The translations under genes were made by a program, and so were the position numbers. Of a DNA stretch of 64,000 bases, positions 41,534 to 50,029 are shown one piece after another (within the stretch, counting starts at the first letter, position 1; the number at the start of each line of letters is the position of its first letter). This DNA is from Streptomyces echinatus. Lineage in GTDB: Bacteria > Actinomycetota > Actinomycetes > Streptomycetales > Streptomycetaceae. The notes beneath the pieces are model-generated. The model was not told the DNA's origin. It searched no databases and saw only the letters and a list, made by a program, of their open reading frames with translations. The stretch is from assembly GCF_014203595.1 (NCBI RefSeq), contig NZ_JACHJK010000002.1, positions 186,001 through 250,000 of the forward strand, given 5' to 3'.

Positions 41534-41983
41534 TCACCGGCCGGGGCCGCCGGGGTCCGCGGGCGACGGTCCGCGGGCCGCCAGGGCCCGCAGGGCCAAG
41601 TCCAGGGAGGCGTGCACGCGCAGCCCCGGCAGACCGGCCGCGGCCAGGGTCTCCCGCACGTGCGGCCGGGGCTGTACGACGGACAGCGCGCGTCCGGAGC
41701 GGGCGAGGTCCCGGGCCGCCCGGGCCAGGAGGTCCGAGGCGGGGCAGGCGAGGTACACCTCGGTCAGGTCCAGCAGGGCGTGTTCGCCGGCCCGGCCGGC
41801 GTCCGCGAGATGTGCGGCGAGGGCCTCGGTGAACCGCCCGGCGTTGGAGGTGTCGACGGTGCCCCGGGCGGTCAGGACGCTGGTCCCGCCGAGCCCGGTG
41901 CGGTGCTCGCGCACGGTCCGCAGCAGCAGGGGGGCGGGGCCGCCGGGGTGGACGCGGGCGGGGGACGGCTGACCGATTTCCAT
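41534..41983 (-). CDS. STAS-domain protein (anti-sigma antagonist-like)
   Basis: A protein of 149 residues from ATG 41983. The STAS core spans about residues 30-125: SVLTARGTVDTSNAGRFTEAL, EHALLDLTEVYLACPASDLL and ALSVVQPRPHVRETLAAAGL. In canonical antagonists the phosphorylated Ser lies in a D-S/T-S/A motif after the second strand; here the region reads VYLACPAS, so the site may be absent or altered. It probably binds an anti-sigma factor or the neighbouring multidomain protein. It is the first of the two-gene leftward pair, with a 132-base gap to the STAS-ANTAR-GAF gene. Confidence 0.8.
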   Translation of the reverse strand: MEIGQPSPARVHPGGPAPLLLRTVREHRTGLGGTSVLTARGTVDTSNAGRFTEALAAHLADAGRAGEHALLDLTEVYLACPASDLLARAARDLARSGRALSVVQPRPHVRETLAAAGLPGLRVHASLDLALRALAARGPSPADPGGPGR

Positions 41984-42194
41984 GGGAACGGCCTTCCTGG
42001 GGCGGGGCGGAAGGATCGGCCGGCCGCTTCTTGACCGGGGGTTCACTGTGCCCTCGCGCCGATGCCGGACGCAACGACGTCTCCGGGCGTGTCGTACCGC
42101 CCGGATACTCGGCCGGCGTACCGCCGTACGGGTGACTCCCGGGTGCCGAAGGCCCCCGGCCGACGCCCCCACCACCTCCCGCCGCTTGTCCGGG

Positions 42195-42282
42195 GATTGG
42201 CAGATGTGTGCCAGGAGATGCAGCGAAAGGTGCAGGTCAGCGGAGGGGTGCGGTGATGAAGGGTGGTCCACATCTGCCAATC
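42195..42282. repeat. 14-base perfect inverted repeat in an otherwise empty intergenic region
   Basis: GATTGGCAGATGTG (42195-42208) and its exact complement CACATCTGCCAATC (42269-42282) are separated by 60 bases. The 342-base region 41984-42325 between the STAS gene and the end of the glycan operon has no gene I can support. The repeat could be two copies of a dimer half-site, a long RNA stem, or the ends of a tiny mobile element. The interior has no ORF with family similarity. Confidence 0.5.
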
Positions 42283-42325
42283 ACAGCTCTTGTGTGAGCT
42301 GATGGACTGGGGGGCCTACGGTCCG

Positions 42326-43849
42326 TCAGGGGGCGGCGTGTGCCGGGGTGGCCGGCCGGCGATGGCCGCGGGGGGCCCGCAGGAGCATCAGGCAGGCCGC
42401 GGCGACCTCGCCGGTGCGGATGCGCAGCAGGCGGGTGTCGGGAGTGCGCCCGTGCGGGTCACCGGGCGGGCCGGGCTTCCACAGGGCCAGGTGGTCCGGG
42501 CCGGGCGGCGGCCCCCACATACGCGGGGAGACGGGCCCGAACAGGGTGACGGAACGGGTGCCGTGGGCCACCGCGAGATGGGCGAGGCCGGTGTCGCCGC
42601 TGAGCACCAGGGAGGCCTCGGCGACCAGCGCGGACAGCTGACCGAGCGGCAGGCCGCCGGTCAGCAGGTCGTGATCGGGCTGACCGCCGCGTTCGGCGAC
42701 CGAGCGGACCAGGTCGTCCTCGCCGGGTCCGCCGGTGAGGATCACGTGGTGTCCGGCGGCGCGCAGGCAGCGGACGACGGCGGCGAACCGCTCCCCCGGC
42801 CAGCGGCGGGAGCACGCGGCCGCGCCGGGGTGCACCACGACCGCGCCCGGGGCCGGGGACGGTGTGGCGGGCCGGGACAGCCGCAGGTCCCGGGGGTCGG
42901 CCGGGATGCCGTAGGCGCCCAGGAAGGCGCACCAGCGGTCCCGTTCGTTGGCGTGGGCGAGCCAGGCCGGGCCGTCCGGGCAGGCGTGGGCGAGGAGCCG
43001 GCGGGGGTGCAGGGCGGCCAGGGCGTCGCGGCTCTCGGGGCCGTTGCCGTGCAGGTCGACGGCCACCTCGGGCGGCGGGCCGGGCCAGTGGGAGAGGTCC
43101 GGCACCGCGCGGCCCGGCGCCTCGGCCGCGAGGACGGCGTCGACCGCGCCGGTGGTCAGGGCCAGTTCGGTGAGGCCCGGCGGCTGGGCGAGGATCAGCT
43201 GGTGGCCGGGGAAGGCCCGGCGGATCCCGCGCAGCGCGGGCACCCCGGCCAGCAGATCGCCCAGCCCCAGCGCCCGCAGGACGAGGACCCGCGGAGCCCA
43301 GTCGCCGCGCTTCCCGCCCCGGCCGGCCGCGCCCACGTCACGCTCCCGCCCACCGCCTGCCGCCGCCTCGCGCTCGCGCTCGCGCCGACCGGAAGCCACC
43401 GCCGCACGCCGTCGCCGGTCGGGTGCCGGCGCCTCGCGCTTCCGCCCATCGGCAGAGCTCACCTCGCCCCTCGGCCGGTCGGAAACCGCCGCCCGGCGCC
43501 TCTGCCGGTCGGCCGCGCTCGCCTCGCGCTTGCGCCGACCGGGAGCCGACACCTCGTGCCTCGGCCGATCAGGGACGGTCACCTCGCCCTTCCGCCGGTC
43601 GGCAATCGCCGCCGTGCGCCTCTGCCCGTCGGGTGCCGGCGCCTCGCGCCTGAGCCCATCGGCCGCGCTCACCTCGCCCTTCCGCCGGTCGGGGGCGGTT
43701 ACCTCGCGTTCCCGCCGGCCGGCCTTCGCCGCTTCGTGCTTGCGTCCGTCGGGTGCCGTGACCCTGTTCTTCCGCCGGTCGGGGGCGGTCGCCTCGTGGT
43801 TCCGGCGGGCGGCCGCCGTCTCGTGCTGCTGCGGGTCGAGGGAGGTCAC
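42326..43849 (-). CDS. Glycosyltransferase family 9 (heptosyltransferase-like) with an N-terminal decapeptide-repeat domain
   Basis: A protein of 507 residues from GTG 43849, which overlaps the hldE stop (GTGA). Residues 186-490 are a GT9 domain: VLVLRALGLGDLLAGVPALR, VVVHPGAAACSRRWPGERFA, ILTGGPGEDDLVR and SGDTGLAHLAVAHGTRSVTLFGP. GT9 enzymes transfer heptose from nucleotide-heptose. Residues 19-158 are fourteen exact 10-residue repeats with consensus EV-T/S-APDRRKR, extremely rich in Arg, Ala and Asp, probably a charged disordered or helical rod. A Gly/Arg linker joins the two. It is the last gene of the heptose-glycan operon. Such a repeat domain is not part of the GT9 family I know. Confidence 0.85.
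   Translation of the reverse strand: MTSLDPQQHETAAARRNHEATAPDRRKNRVTAPDGRKHEAAKAGRREREVTAPDRRKGEVSAADGLRREAPAPDGQRRTAAIADRRKGEVTVPDRPRHEVSAPGRRKREASAADRQRRRAAVSDRPRGEVSSADGRKREAPAPDRRRRAAVASGRREREREAAAGGGRERDVGAAGRGGKRGDWAPRVLVLRALGLGDLLAGVPALRGIRRAFPGHQLILAQPPGLTELALTTGAVDAVLAAEAPGRAVPDLSHWPGPPPEVAVDLHGNGPESRDALAALHPRRLLAHACPDGPAWLAHANERDRWCAFLGAYGIPADPRDLRLSRPATPSPAPGAVVVHPGAAACSRRWPGERFAAVVRCLRAAGHHVILTGGPGEDDLVRSVAERGGQPDHDLLTGGLPLGQLSALVAEASLVLSGDTGLAHLAVAHGTRSVTLFGPVSPRMWGPPPGPDHLALWKPGPPGDPHGRTPDTRLLRIRTGEVAAACLMLLRAPRGHRRPATPAHAAP
43376..43795 (-). repeat. Coding tandem repeat, 14 units of 30 bases (decapeptide)
   Basis: Each 30-base unit encodes 10 residues of the form E/R-V/A-x-A-P/A-D/G-R/G-x-R-x. 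The Asp (or Gly) recurs at residues 24, 34, 44 and so on to 154, without a single insertion or deletion. Units have diverged at the base level, but the length is strictly kept, so the periodicity is under selection or the array is maintained by recombination. Confidence 0.85.
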
Positions 43850-45270
43850 CGCGTGTGTCCTCCGGTCGGTGCGGGGGCGAGGGCCGCGCGGCGGGCGAGG
43901 CCGGTGGTGGAGCGGCCGTCGAGGTAGGGCAGCAGCAGGACCTGCCCGCCCCAGCTCTCCACCAGCGGCTGTTCCGGCAGCGAGGCCCGGGCGTAGTCGC
44001 CGCCCTTGGCCCAGATGTGCGGCCGGAGTTCGCCGAGGATGCGCTCGGGGGTGTCCTCGTCGAAGACGGCGACGGCGTCCACGCACTCCAGGGCGCGCAG
44101 TACCCGCACCCGGTCGGCGGCCGGGACGAGGGGCCGGCCGTCGCCCTTGCGGCGGCGCACGGAGTCGTCGGAGTTGACGCAGACGACGAGGCAGTCGCCG
44201 GCCCGGCGGGCGGCCTGGAGCAGCGCGACGTGCCCGGCGTGCAGCAGGTCGAAGCAGCCGCCGGCGGCGACGACGGTGCCGCCCGCGGCCCGGACCCGGG
44301 CGGCGGTGCGCACGGCGTCGGCGGTGGTGTCGCCGTCGGCGGTCGGCTCTGCGGCCGTCTCCGGCTCGTCCGCGACGGCTACCGCCCGGGCGCCGCCCTC
44401 GGCGACGTAGCGGGTGGCGGCGTGGACGGCGGCCCGCACGGCGGCCTCGGTGACGGTGCCGTCGGCGAGCAGACCTGCGGCGGCCGCGGCGAACCGGTCG
44501 CCGGCGCCGCAGGGGTCGCCCGTGGCGGCGGCCGGGGTCGGTACGAGGAGCGGGGTCTCGCCGTGCGAGAGCAGTGCCCCGCGCTCGCCGAGGGTGACCG
44601 CGACGGCCTGGGCCCGCCAGGCGCGGACGAGGGCGCGGGCGTCCCGGGCGGCGGTGCGCAGCCCGGCCGGGTCGGCGGTCTCCCCGCCGTCGTCCAGCTG
44701 CCGGGCGAAGGCGCGGGCCTCCTGCGCCGAGGGGGTGGCCAGACATACACCGGGGACCGGGGACCGGCCGCGTACGTGGGGGTCCCAGACGATGGGCGCC
44801 GCCGTGTGGGCGAGCGCGTCACGCAGGACGTCGGCGGTTCCCCGGCCGTAGTCGGCGACGAGGACGCCCCCGGCCGCCGCGACGACGGCCACCGCCTGGG
44901 GCGTCGCCTCGTGGGCGTGGCCCTCGCCGTCGTCGAGGCGCAGCAGCGGCCGGTCCCCGGCCATGACACGGGTCTTGCTGCTCAGGGTGCCCTCCAGCGG
45001 CACCTCGACCAGGCCGACGCGGTCGGCCAGCAGCTCCCGCAGGGTGTCGCTGGCGGCGTCGGTGCCGAGCGCGGTGACCAGGGTGACGGCACGTCCGTCG
45101 GCGGCCGCGAGGCAGGCGGCGAGGGCCGCACCGCCGGGCCGGGAGCTGCGCCGGGTGCCGTGGACGACGGGTACCGGCGCGTCGGGGGCCAGCCGCTCGG
45201 CGCGGCCGCACAGGTCGTGGTCGAGCAGGGCGTCCCCCACGACGACCAGGGGCGTCTGCGAGGCGGTCAT
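43846..45270 (-). CDS. hldE: Bifunctional heptose-7-phosphate kinase / heptose-1-phosphate adenylyltransferase
   Basis: A protein of 474 residues. The N-terminal PfkB/ribokinase-like kinase domain (residues 1-300: VVGDALLDHDLCGRAERLAPD, RPGGAALAA, GDPCGAGDRFAAAAAGLLADG) phosphorylates heptose-7-phosphate at C1. The C-terminal nucleotidyltransferase domain (about 335-474: AGGCFDLLHAGHVALLQAA with the HxGH motif, then WAKGGDYARASLPE) makes nucleotide-heptose, ADP-heptose in characterised HldE. The fusion is the arrangement known from Gram-negative LPS biosynthesis. Start and stop overlap both neighbours (ATGA with gmhA, GTGA with the GT9 gene), so production is stoichiometric with gmhA. Confidence 0.92.
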   Translation of the reverse strand: MTASQTPLVVVGDALLDHDLCGRAERLAPDAPVPVVHGTRRSSRPGGAALAACLAAADGRAVTLVTALGTDAASDTLRELLADRVGLVEVPLEGTLSSKTRVMAGDRPLLRLDDGEGHAHEATPQAVAVVAAAGGVLVADYGRGTADVLRDALAHTAAPIVWDPHVRGRSPVPGVCLATPSAQEARAFARQLDDGGETADPAGLRTAARDARALVRAWRAQAVAVTLGERGALLSHGETPLLVPTPAAATGDPCGAGDRFAAAAAGLLADGTVTEAAVRAAVHAATRYVAEGGARAVAVADEPETAAEPTADGDTTADAVRTAARVRAAGGTVVAAGGCFDLLHAGHVALLQAARRAGDCLVVCVNSDDSVRRRKGDGRPLVPAADRVRVLRALECVDAVAVFDEDTPERILGELRPHIWAKGGDYARASLPEQPLVESWGGQVLLLPYLDGRSTTGLARRAALAPAPTGGHTR

Positions 45271-46280
45271 GCGTGTCCCTTCCTGGGCGCCCCGGACGCG
45301 CCGGACGACGAACCGGTCGCCCCGGGCGGAACGGAGGTGCCGGACGACGAGCCGGACGTGCCGGACCCGCCGGGCGCCCCGGAGGTGCGGGGTGCGCCGG
45401 TGGTGCCGGACGACGCCCCCGGCGCGCCGGCCCCGCCGGGCGTCGCGGGCGTCCCAGGTGTCCCGGAAGCGCGCGGCTTCCCGGAAGCGCGCGGCGTGCC
45501 CGGGGTCCCGGGCGTGCCGGACGCGAGCCGGCCGACGGAGCGGGCGCGACCGACGAGCCGGCCGACGACCCCGGGTCTGCCGTCGGTGACCGAGTTGCCG
45601 TCCACGACCGGCCTTCCGTCGGCCGTCAGCTTCCCGTCGGCCACCGGCGTCCCGTCCGTTCCGCCGGTGTCGGTGCGGTCGGCGGCGGCGGTGCCGCGTT
45701 GCACTGCCCGGTCGAAGGCCTCGCAGAGCATGTGCACGGCGACCAGGTGCAGTTCCTGGACGGTGGCGGCGACGGGGGCGTCGACGCACAGCGCGTCGTC
45801 CGCGCCGAGCTGCAGCGGGTTGGGCGGCCGCCCGGTCAGCGCCCACACGGTCATCCCGAGCCGGTGCGCGCGGTCGGCGGCGGCCAGCAGGTTGGCGCTG
45901 GCGCCGCTGGTGGACAGCAGCAGGAGCACGTCCCCGGGGCGGCCGTGGGCGGCGGTCTGGCGGGCGAACACCTCCTGGACGCCGTAGTCGTTGGCGATCG
46001 CGGTGGTGGAGGAGGTGTCGGCGTGCAGGGCGACCGCGGAGAACGGCGGGCGGTCGTCGCGGTAGCGGCCGACGAGTTCGGCGGTGAGGTGCTGGGCCTG
46101 CGCGGCGCTGCCCCCGTTGCCCGCGACGAGCAGCCGGGCGCCCGCGCCCAGCCGGCGGGCGAGTTCGGTGCCCCAGCGCTCGATGAGCGGTCCGCTGTCG
46201 CGGAAGGTCTCCAGGGCCCGTATCAGGTCGTCGCAGTGCGTCGTGTCCAGGAGGGACTTCGTGCCGGTCACGGTCTTCAT
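45267..46280 (-). CDS. gmhA: Sedoheptulose-7-phosphate isomerase with a long repetitive C-terminal tail
   Basis: A protein of 337 residues. Residues 1-195 are a complete SIS-domain GmhA: LLVAGNGGSAAQAQHLTAEL, STTAIANDYG, LLSTSGASANLLAAA and VQELHLVAVHMLCEAF. They convert sedoheptulose-7-phosphate to D-glycero-D-manno-heptose-7-phosphate. Normal GmhA stops there. Here 140 more residues follow: five hexapeptides beginning DG (residues 209-238), a basic linker, then a Gly/Pro/Thr/Ser collagen-like run (from SGTPGTPGTP to the C-terminus). The tail is presumably disordered and may tether or cluster the enzyme. It is coupled by ATGA overlaps to the genes on both sides. Confidence 0.9.
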   Translation of the reverse strand: MKTVTGTKSLLDTTHCDDLIRALETFRDSGPLIERWGTELARRLGAGARLLVAGNGGSAAQAQHLTAELVGRYRDDRPPFSAVALHADTSSTTAIANDYGVQEVFARQTAAHGRPGDVLLLLSTSGASANLLAAADRAHRLGMTVWALTGRPPNPLQLGADDALCVDAPVAATVQELHLVAVHMLCEAFDRAVQRGTAAADRTDTGGTDGTPVADGKLTADGRPVVDGNSVTDGRPGVVGRLVGRARSVGRLASGTPGTPGTPRASGKPRASGTPGTPATPGGAGAPGASSGTTGAPRTSGAPGGSGTSGSSSGTSVPPGATGSSSGASGAPRKGHA

Positions 46281-47509
46281 CGGACGACCCCCGAGAGCGA
46301 GCGGATCGAGGACACCTCGCCGTACACGCCGGCCACGCCGTCGGCCACCCGGTCCCAGGTGTAGTGGGTGAGGACCCTGTTACGGCCGGCCGTTCCGTAC
46401 CGGGCGAGCCGGCCGGGGTCGGCGAGGAGGGCGCGCACGGCCGAGCCGAGGTCGTGGTCGTCGTCGGCCGGGACCAGGAGGCCTGTGGTGCCGTCCACGA
46501 CGGTGTCGAGCTGGCCGCCGACCGCGGTGGCGACCACCGGCGTGGCGCAGGCCATGGCCTCCAGGGGGACGATGCCGAAGGGCTCGTACAGGGGCAGCGA
46601 CAGCACGAGGTCGGCGCTGGACATCAGCCGGGGCATACGGGCCCGGCCGACCCCGCCGAGCAGGGTGACCCGGTCGGAGACCCCGTACTCCCCGGCGATG
46701 CCGTACAGGCGCGCGGCCTCGGGTTCGGCGCCCAGCAGGTCGGTCTCGGGGCCGCCGGCGACGAGGAGTTCGGCGTCGGGGATGCCGGCCAGGGCGCGGA
46801 TGGCGCGGTCGAAGCCCTTGCGGGGCACGAGCCGGCCGACGGCCAGCAGCCGCCTGCGGGCGCCGGGCGGGCGGTTGGGGGCGACCGGCGCGAACTGGTC
46901 GGGGTCGACGCCGCAGGGCACGACGCTGATCCGGTCCTCCGGCAGCCCCATCGCCTTCAGCTCGGCCACCTCGTCGCTGCAGGTGGCGATGATCCGGGCG
47001 CACTCGTGACCGATGGCCTCCTCGACGGCGAGGCGCTGCGGCGGGCTGGTGTCGGCGGCGCCCTGGTAGCGCTTCTTCACCGTGCCGAGCGCGTGGTAGG
47101 TGTGCACGACGGGGATGCCGAGGTCGCGGGCGCCGGCGAGGGCGGCGAGGCCGGACATCCAGAAGTGGGAGTGCACCACGTCGGGCGGGCTGTGTCCCCA
47201 GTGCCGGGCCAGGAAGTTCCCGAACTCGGGTATGTGCGGAAGGAGTTCGTCCTTGGGGACGGGCGCGGGCGGTCCGGCGGGCACATGCACCACCTGTACG
47301 CCGTCGATGAGGGTCACCCGGTCCGGCAGGCCCGCCGAGTCCCGCCGGGTGTACACCGTGACCCGGTATCCCTTTCTGGCGAGTTGCCGGGCGACCTGCG
47401 CCACGTACACGTTCTGGCCGCCCGCGTCCGGTCCGCCGAGCGCGGCCAGTGGGCTGGCGTGCTCGGAGACCATGGCGACGCGGCCGGCGGTGTGCGGGAT
47501 GCGGCTCAT
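46277..47509 (-). CDS. Glycosyltransferase family 4
   Basis: A protein of 410 residues from ATG 47509. GT-B fold: the acceptor domain with GGPDAGGQNVYVAQVARQLARKG and DVVHSHFWMSGLAALAGA; the donor domain with AVGRLVPRKGFDRAIRALA, VTLLGGVGRARMPRLMSSAD and the EPFGIVPLEAMACATPVVA nucleotide-sugar site. The N-terminus resembles sucrose-phosphate-synthase/MshA-like retaining GTs. It probably adds a hexose or a heptose-derived sugar to the glycan. It is joined by 4-base overlaps to gmhA and the upstream GT. Confidence 0.9.
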   Translation of the reverse strand: MSRIPHTAGRVAMVSEHASPLAALGGPDAGGQNVYVAQVARQLARKGYRVTVYTRRDSAGLPDRVTLIDGVQVVHVPAGPPAPVPKDELLPHIPEFGNFLARHWGHSPPDVVHSHFWMSGLAALAGARDLGIPVVHTYHALGTVKKRYQGAADTSPPQRLAVEEAIGHECARIIATCSDEVAELKAMGLPEDRISVVPCGVDPDQFAPVAPNRPPGARRRLLAVGRLVPRKGFDRAIRALAGIPDAELLVAGGPETDLLGAEPEAARLYGIAGEYGVSDRVTLLGGVGRARMPRLMSSADLVLSLPLYEPFGIVPLEAMACATPVVATAVGGQLDTVVDGTTGLLVPADDDHDLGSAVRALLADPGRLARYGTAGRNRVLTHYTWDRVADGVAGVYGEVSSIRSLSGVVR

Positions 47510-48468
47510 CGGGTGACCTCCTTGATCAGGCGCTCCCAGTCGTCGAGGAAGCGCCGTTCTCCGTAGCGCGCCCGGGCCGCGGCCCGGGCGGCCGCGCCGG
47601 TGCGGCGGGACAGCTCGGGCTCGGCGAGGAAGGCCCGTACGGCGTCCTCCAGCACGTCGAGCCGGTTCGAGACCACCCCGGCGTCGTCGGGTACCGCCTC
47701 CCGGACCTCCGTGGTGTCCAGGGCGACCACGGGCATGCCGAGGAACATGGCCTCCAGCAGGGACAGGCCGAGCGAGGTCCAGCGCACGGGGTGCAGATAG
47801 AGGCGGCACCGGGCCATCTCCCGGTGCAGCTCGCCCTGGGGCAGGTCCCGGGTGCGGCAGCGCCCGGGCGGCAGGCCGAGGTGGCCGGCGAGTCCTTCGG
47901 TGCGCATCCCGAAGACGTCCAGGGGCGCGGACCGGGCGAACCGGGACAGCAGGTCGGTGCCGGTCGTACGGCCCCTGCGCACGGGCTCGTTGACCACGAC
48001 GGCCGCGCGCCGTTCGGTGCCGGTCCACAGCGGGCCGGGGTCGACGACGCCGTGCTCGACGACCTCGGTGGGGGCCCGGCCGTTGTCCCACATCAGCCGG
48101 TTGAAGTGGGTGACGTGGACGACCGGGATCCGCGACTGGGCGGCCAGCGCGTGGAGTTGCCGCTCGGGTGACTCGTCGGGGCTGTTGTGCTCGACGTACA
48201 CGGCGGGCACGTCCACGCCGGGGCGGCGGCCGGTCCAGCGCAGGGCGAGGTCGAGTTCGTGCGGGCGCTGCAGGACCATCAGGCCGATGTCGGCGTCCCA
48301 CAGTTCCCGGGGGGTGAGTTCCCGGGCGGAGGGCGGCCAGTCCCAGGTCACCGCGCGGCCGAGGCCGTCGGGTCCGCGGTCCTCGGTGACCGGGAGGAGG
48401 TAGGTGTGCGGGCCCCGCACGAAGGCGGTGAGCCAGGATCCGTGCACGTGCCAGACGAGGATGTTCAT
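47506..48468 (-). CDS. GT-B glycosyltransferase
   Basis: A protein of 320 residues from ATG 48468. Signatures are weaker than in its neighbour but clear: the N-terminus MNILVWHVHGSW, VPAVYVEHNSPDESPE, a central RFARSAPLDVFGM, then YLHPVRWTSLGLSLLEAMFLGMPVVALDTTE as the GT4-type donor site. The acceptor domain is short. It likely transfers a second sugar in the same glycan. The stop and start overlap both flanking genes by 4 bases. Confidence 0.85.
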   Translation of the reverse strand: MNILVWHVHGSWLTAFVRGPHTYLLPVTEDRGPDGLGRAVTWDWPPSARELTPRELWDADIGLMVLQRPHELDLALRWTGRRPGVDVPAVYVEHNSPDESPERQLHALAAQSRIPVVHVTHFNRLMWDNGRAPTEVVEHGVVDPGPLWTGTERRAAVVVNEPVRRGRTTGTDLLSRFARSAPLDVFGMRTEGLAGHLGLPPGRCRTRDLPQGELHREMARCRLYLHPVRWTSLGLSLLEAMFLGMPVVALDTTEVREAVPDDAGVVSNRLDVLEDAVRAFLAEPELSRRTGAAARAAARARYGERRFLDDWERLIKEVTR

Positions 48469-49475
48469 GACTGCCGCTCCTGGATGAGCTTGTGCACCGC
48501 GCGCACCACGTCCTGTCCGGTGACCTCGTCCAGGCAGGGGTGGCCGGGCACCGGGCAGGTGAGCGCCCGGGTGTCCGCGCACGGCGCCGACTGGTCGCCG
48601 AGCAGGATGACGGGGACGCCGTACGGCGCCCAGCGGCCGGCCGGGACCACGGGCGCGAACAGCGACACGACGGGGGTGCCGACGGCGGCGGCGAGATGGG
48701 CGGGTCCGGTGTTGGCGCTGATCACGACCTCGGCGGCGCGCAGTACCCCGGCGAGGGCGCGCGGGCCGGTCCGGCCGCCGAGGTCGACGGCCGTGTCGCC
48801 GCTGATCCGCCGGGTGAGGGCGGTCTCACCGGGGCCGCCGGTGACGACCACGCGGTGCCCCGCGTCGGCGAGCAGGGTGACGGCCTCGGCGCAGCGGTGG
48901 GGGCTCCAGGCGCGGGCGGGGGCGCTGGCGCCCGGGTGCAGGACGACGTAGGGGCCGTGGCCGGTCAGGCCGGTGGTGTCGGGGGGCGGGAGGACGCGCA
49001 GGCGTCCGTCGTCGCCCGGGGGTGGCGGGAAGCCCATGGCCGTCGCGGTGTCGAGGGCAGCCTCCGCCTCGTGCCGGCCGGCCGCCCTGCGGTGGCGCAC
49101 GTCGAGGAGCCGGCCGGGGTGGTCGGCGCTGTCGGCGCCGATCCGGCCGACGCCGGCGAGCCGCAGCAGCAGGGCGGTGGGCAGCGGGCTCTGGTGGAAC
49201 GAGGTGAGGATCAGCGCGGTGTCGTGGGACCCGGCGCGCAGTCGCGCGAGCAGGGTGTCGACGTCCTCGCGGGTGACCGGGGGCGGGTCGAAGCCCTCCC
49301 AGGGCGCCTCCCACACCAGCACCTCGTCCACGCCGGGCAGCAGCCGGGCGGCGTCCGCGCCGCGCGGGCCGCACAGCAGGGTGACGTGCGTGCTGCGGGC
49401 GGCGACGGCGCGTACGGCGGGGCCCGCTAGCAGCACGTCACCGAAGCTGTCGAGCCGGACGACGAGGCTTCTCAC
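48465..49475 (-). CDS. Glycosyltransferase family 9 (heptosyltransferase-like)
   Basis: A protein of 336 residues from GTG 49475 (GTGA overlap with gmhB). GT9 motifs: VVRLDSFGDVLLAGPAVRAV, YVVLHPGASAPARAWSPHRC, VVTGGPGETALTRRI and SANTGPAHLAAAVGTPVVSLF. This is the second GT9 in the operon and lacks any repeat domain. Two heptosyltransferase-type enzymes suggest at least two heptose residues or one heptose disaccharide linkage in the product. Confidence 0.9.
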   Translation of the reverse strand: MRSLVVRLDSFGDVLLAGPAVRAVAARSTHVTLLCGPRGADAARLLPGVDEVLVWEAPWEGFDPPPVTREDVDTLLARLRAGSHDTALILTSFHQSPLPTALLLRLAGVGRIGADSADHPGRLLDVRHRRAAGRHEAEAALDTATAMGFPPPPGDDGRLRVLPPPDTTGLTGHGPYVVLHPGASAPARAWSPHRCAEAVTLLADAGHRVVVTGGPGETALTRRISGDTAVDLGGRTGPRALAGVLRAAEVVISANTGPAHLAAAVGTPVVSLFAPVVPAGRWAPYGVPVILLGDQSAPCADTRALTCPVPGHPCLDEVTGQDVVRAVHKLIQERQS

Positions 49476-50029
49476 GAGGGCCCCCTCGCCGCGGTCGCGC
49501 TGTCCCGGGGCGCGCCGAGAGCCCTGCGTACGGCGATGAACGGATCGGGGGCACTCTGCTCGAGGAAACGTTGCACCTCCGCCGGGGCGGTGGCCGCGTT
49601 CGGTACCAGCACGCCCCGGGCGCCCGCGGCGCGGGCGGCCAGCACGTCGGCGGCGATGTCACCGATCACCAGGCACGCGGCGGCCGGTACGCCGAGCCGG
49701 GCTGCGGCGGTACGGATCAGGCCGGGCCGGGGCTTGCGGCATCCGCAGCCGGCCTCGGGGGTGTGCGGGCAGAACACCCAGGTGTCCAGCCCGCCCAGCA
49801 GCGCGTCGGCGCGCGCGTTGACGGCACGTACCCGCTCGGCGGTGAGCAGTCCGCGCCCGATGCCGGACTGGTTGCTGACCACGCCGGTGGCCAGTCCGTG
49901 GGACCGGGCCAGCGCCACGGCCTCCGCGGCGCCCGGCAGCAGCCGGACCCGGTCGGGGTCGCCGTTGTACGGAACGTCCGCCACGAGGGTGCCGTCGCGG
50001 TCGAACAGCACCGCGGCCACGGTGGTCAT
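49472..50029 (-). CDS. gmhB: D-glycero-manno-heptose-1,7-bisphosphate 7-phosphatase
   Basis: A protein of 185 residues. HAD fold of the HisB/GmhB subgroup: nucleophile motif FDRDGTLVADVPYNGDP, GVVSNQSGIGRG, the zinc-binding loop FCPHTPEAGCGCRKPRPGL (CxH...CxC) and VIGDIAADVLAARAAGARG. It removes the C7 phosphate from heptose-1,7-bisphosphate, the step between the two activities of HldE. With gmhA and hldE in the same operon the nucleotide-heptose route is complete. It is coupled to neighbours by 4-base overlaps. Confidence 0.9.
   Translation of the reverse strand: MTTVAAVLFDRDGTLVADVPYNGDPDRVRLLPGAAEAVALARSHGLATGVVSNQSGIGRGLLTAERVRAVNARADALLGGLDTWVFCPHTPEAGCGCRKPRPGLIRTAAARLGVPAAACLVIGDIAADVLAARAAGARGVLVPNAATAPAEVQRFLEQSAPDPFIAVRRALGAPRDSATAARGPS

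Noticed and set aside
43300..43830. Possible CRISPR-like array because of regular 30-base spacing
   Set aside because: Units are contiguous with no unique spacers, are coding without indels, and vary in sequence; it is a protein repeat.
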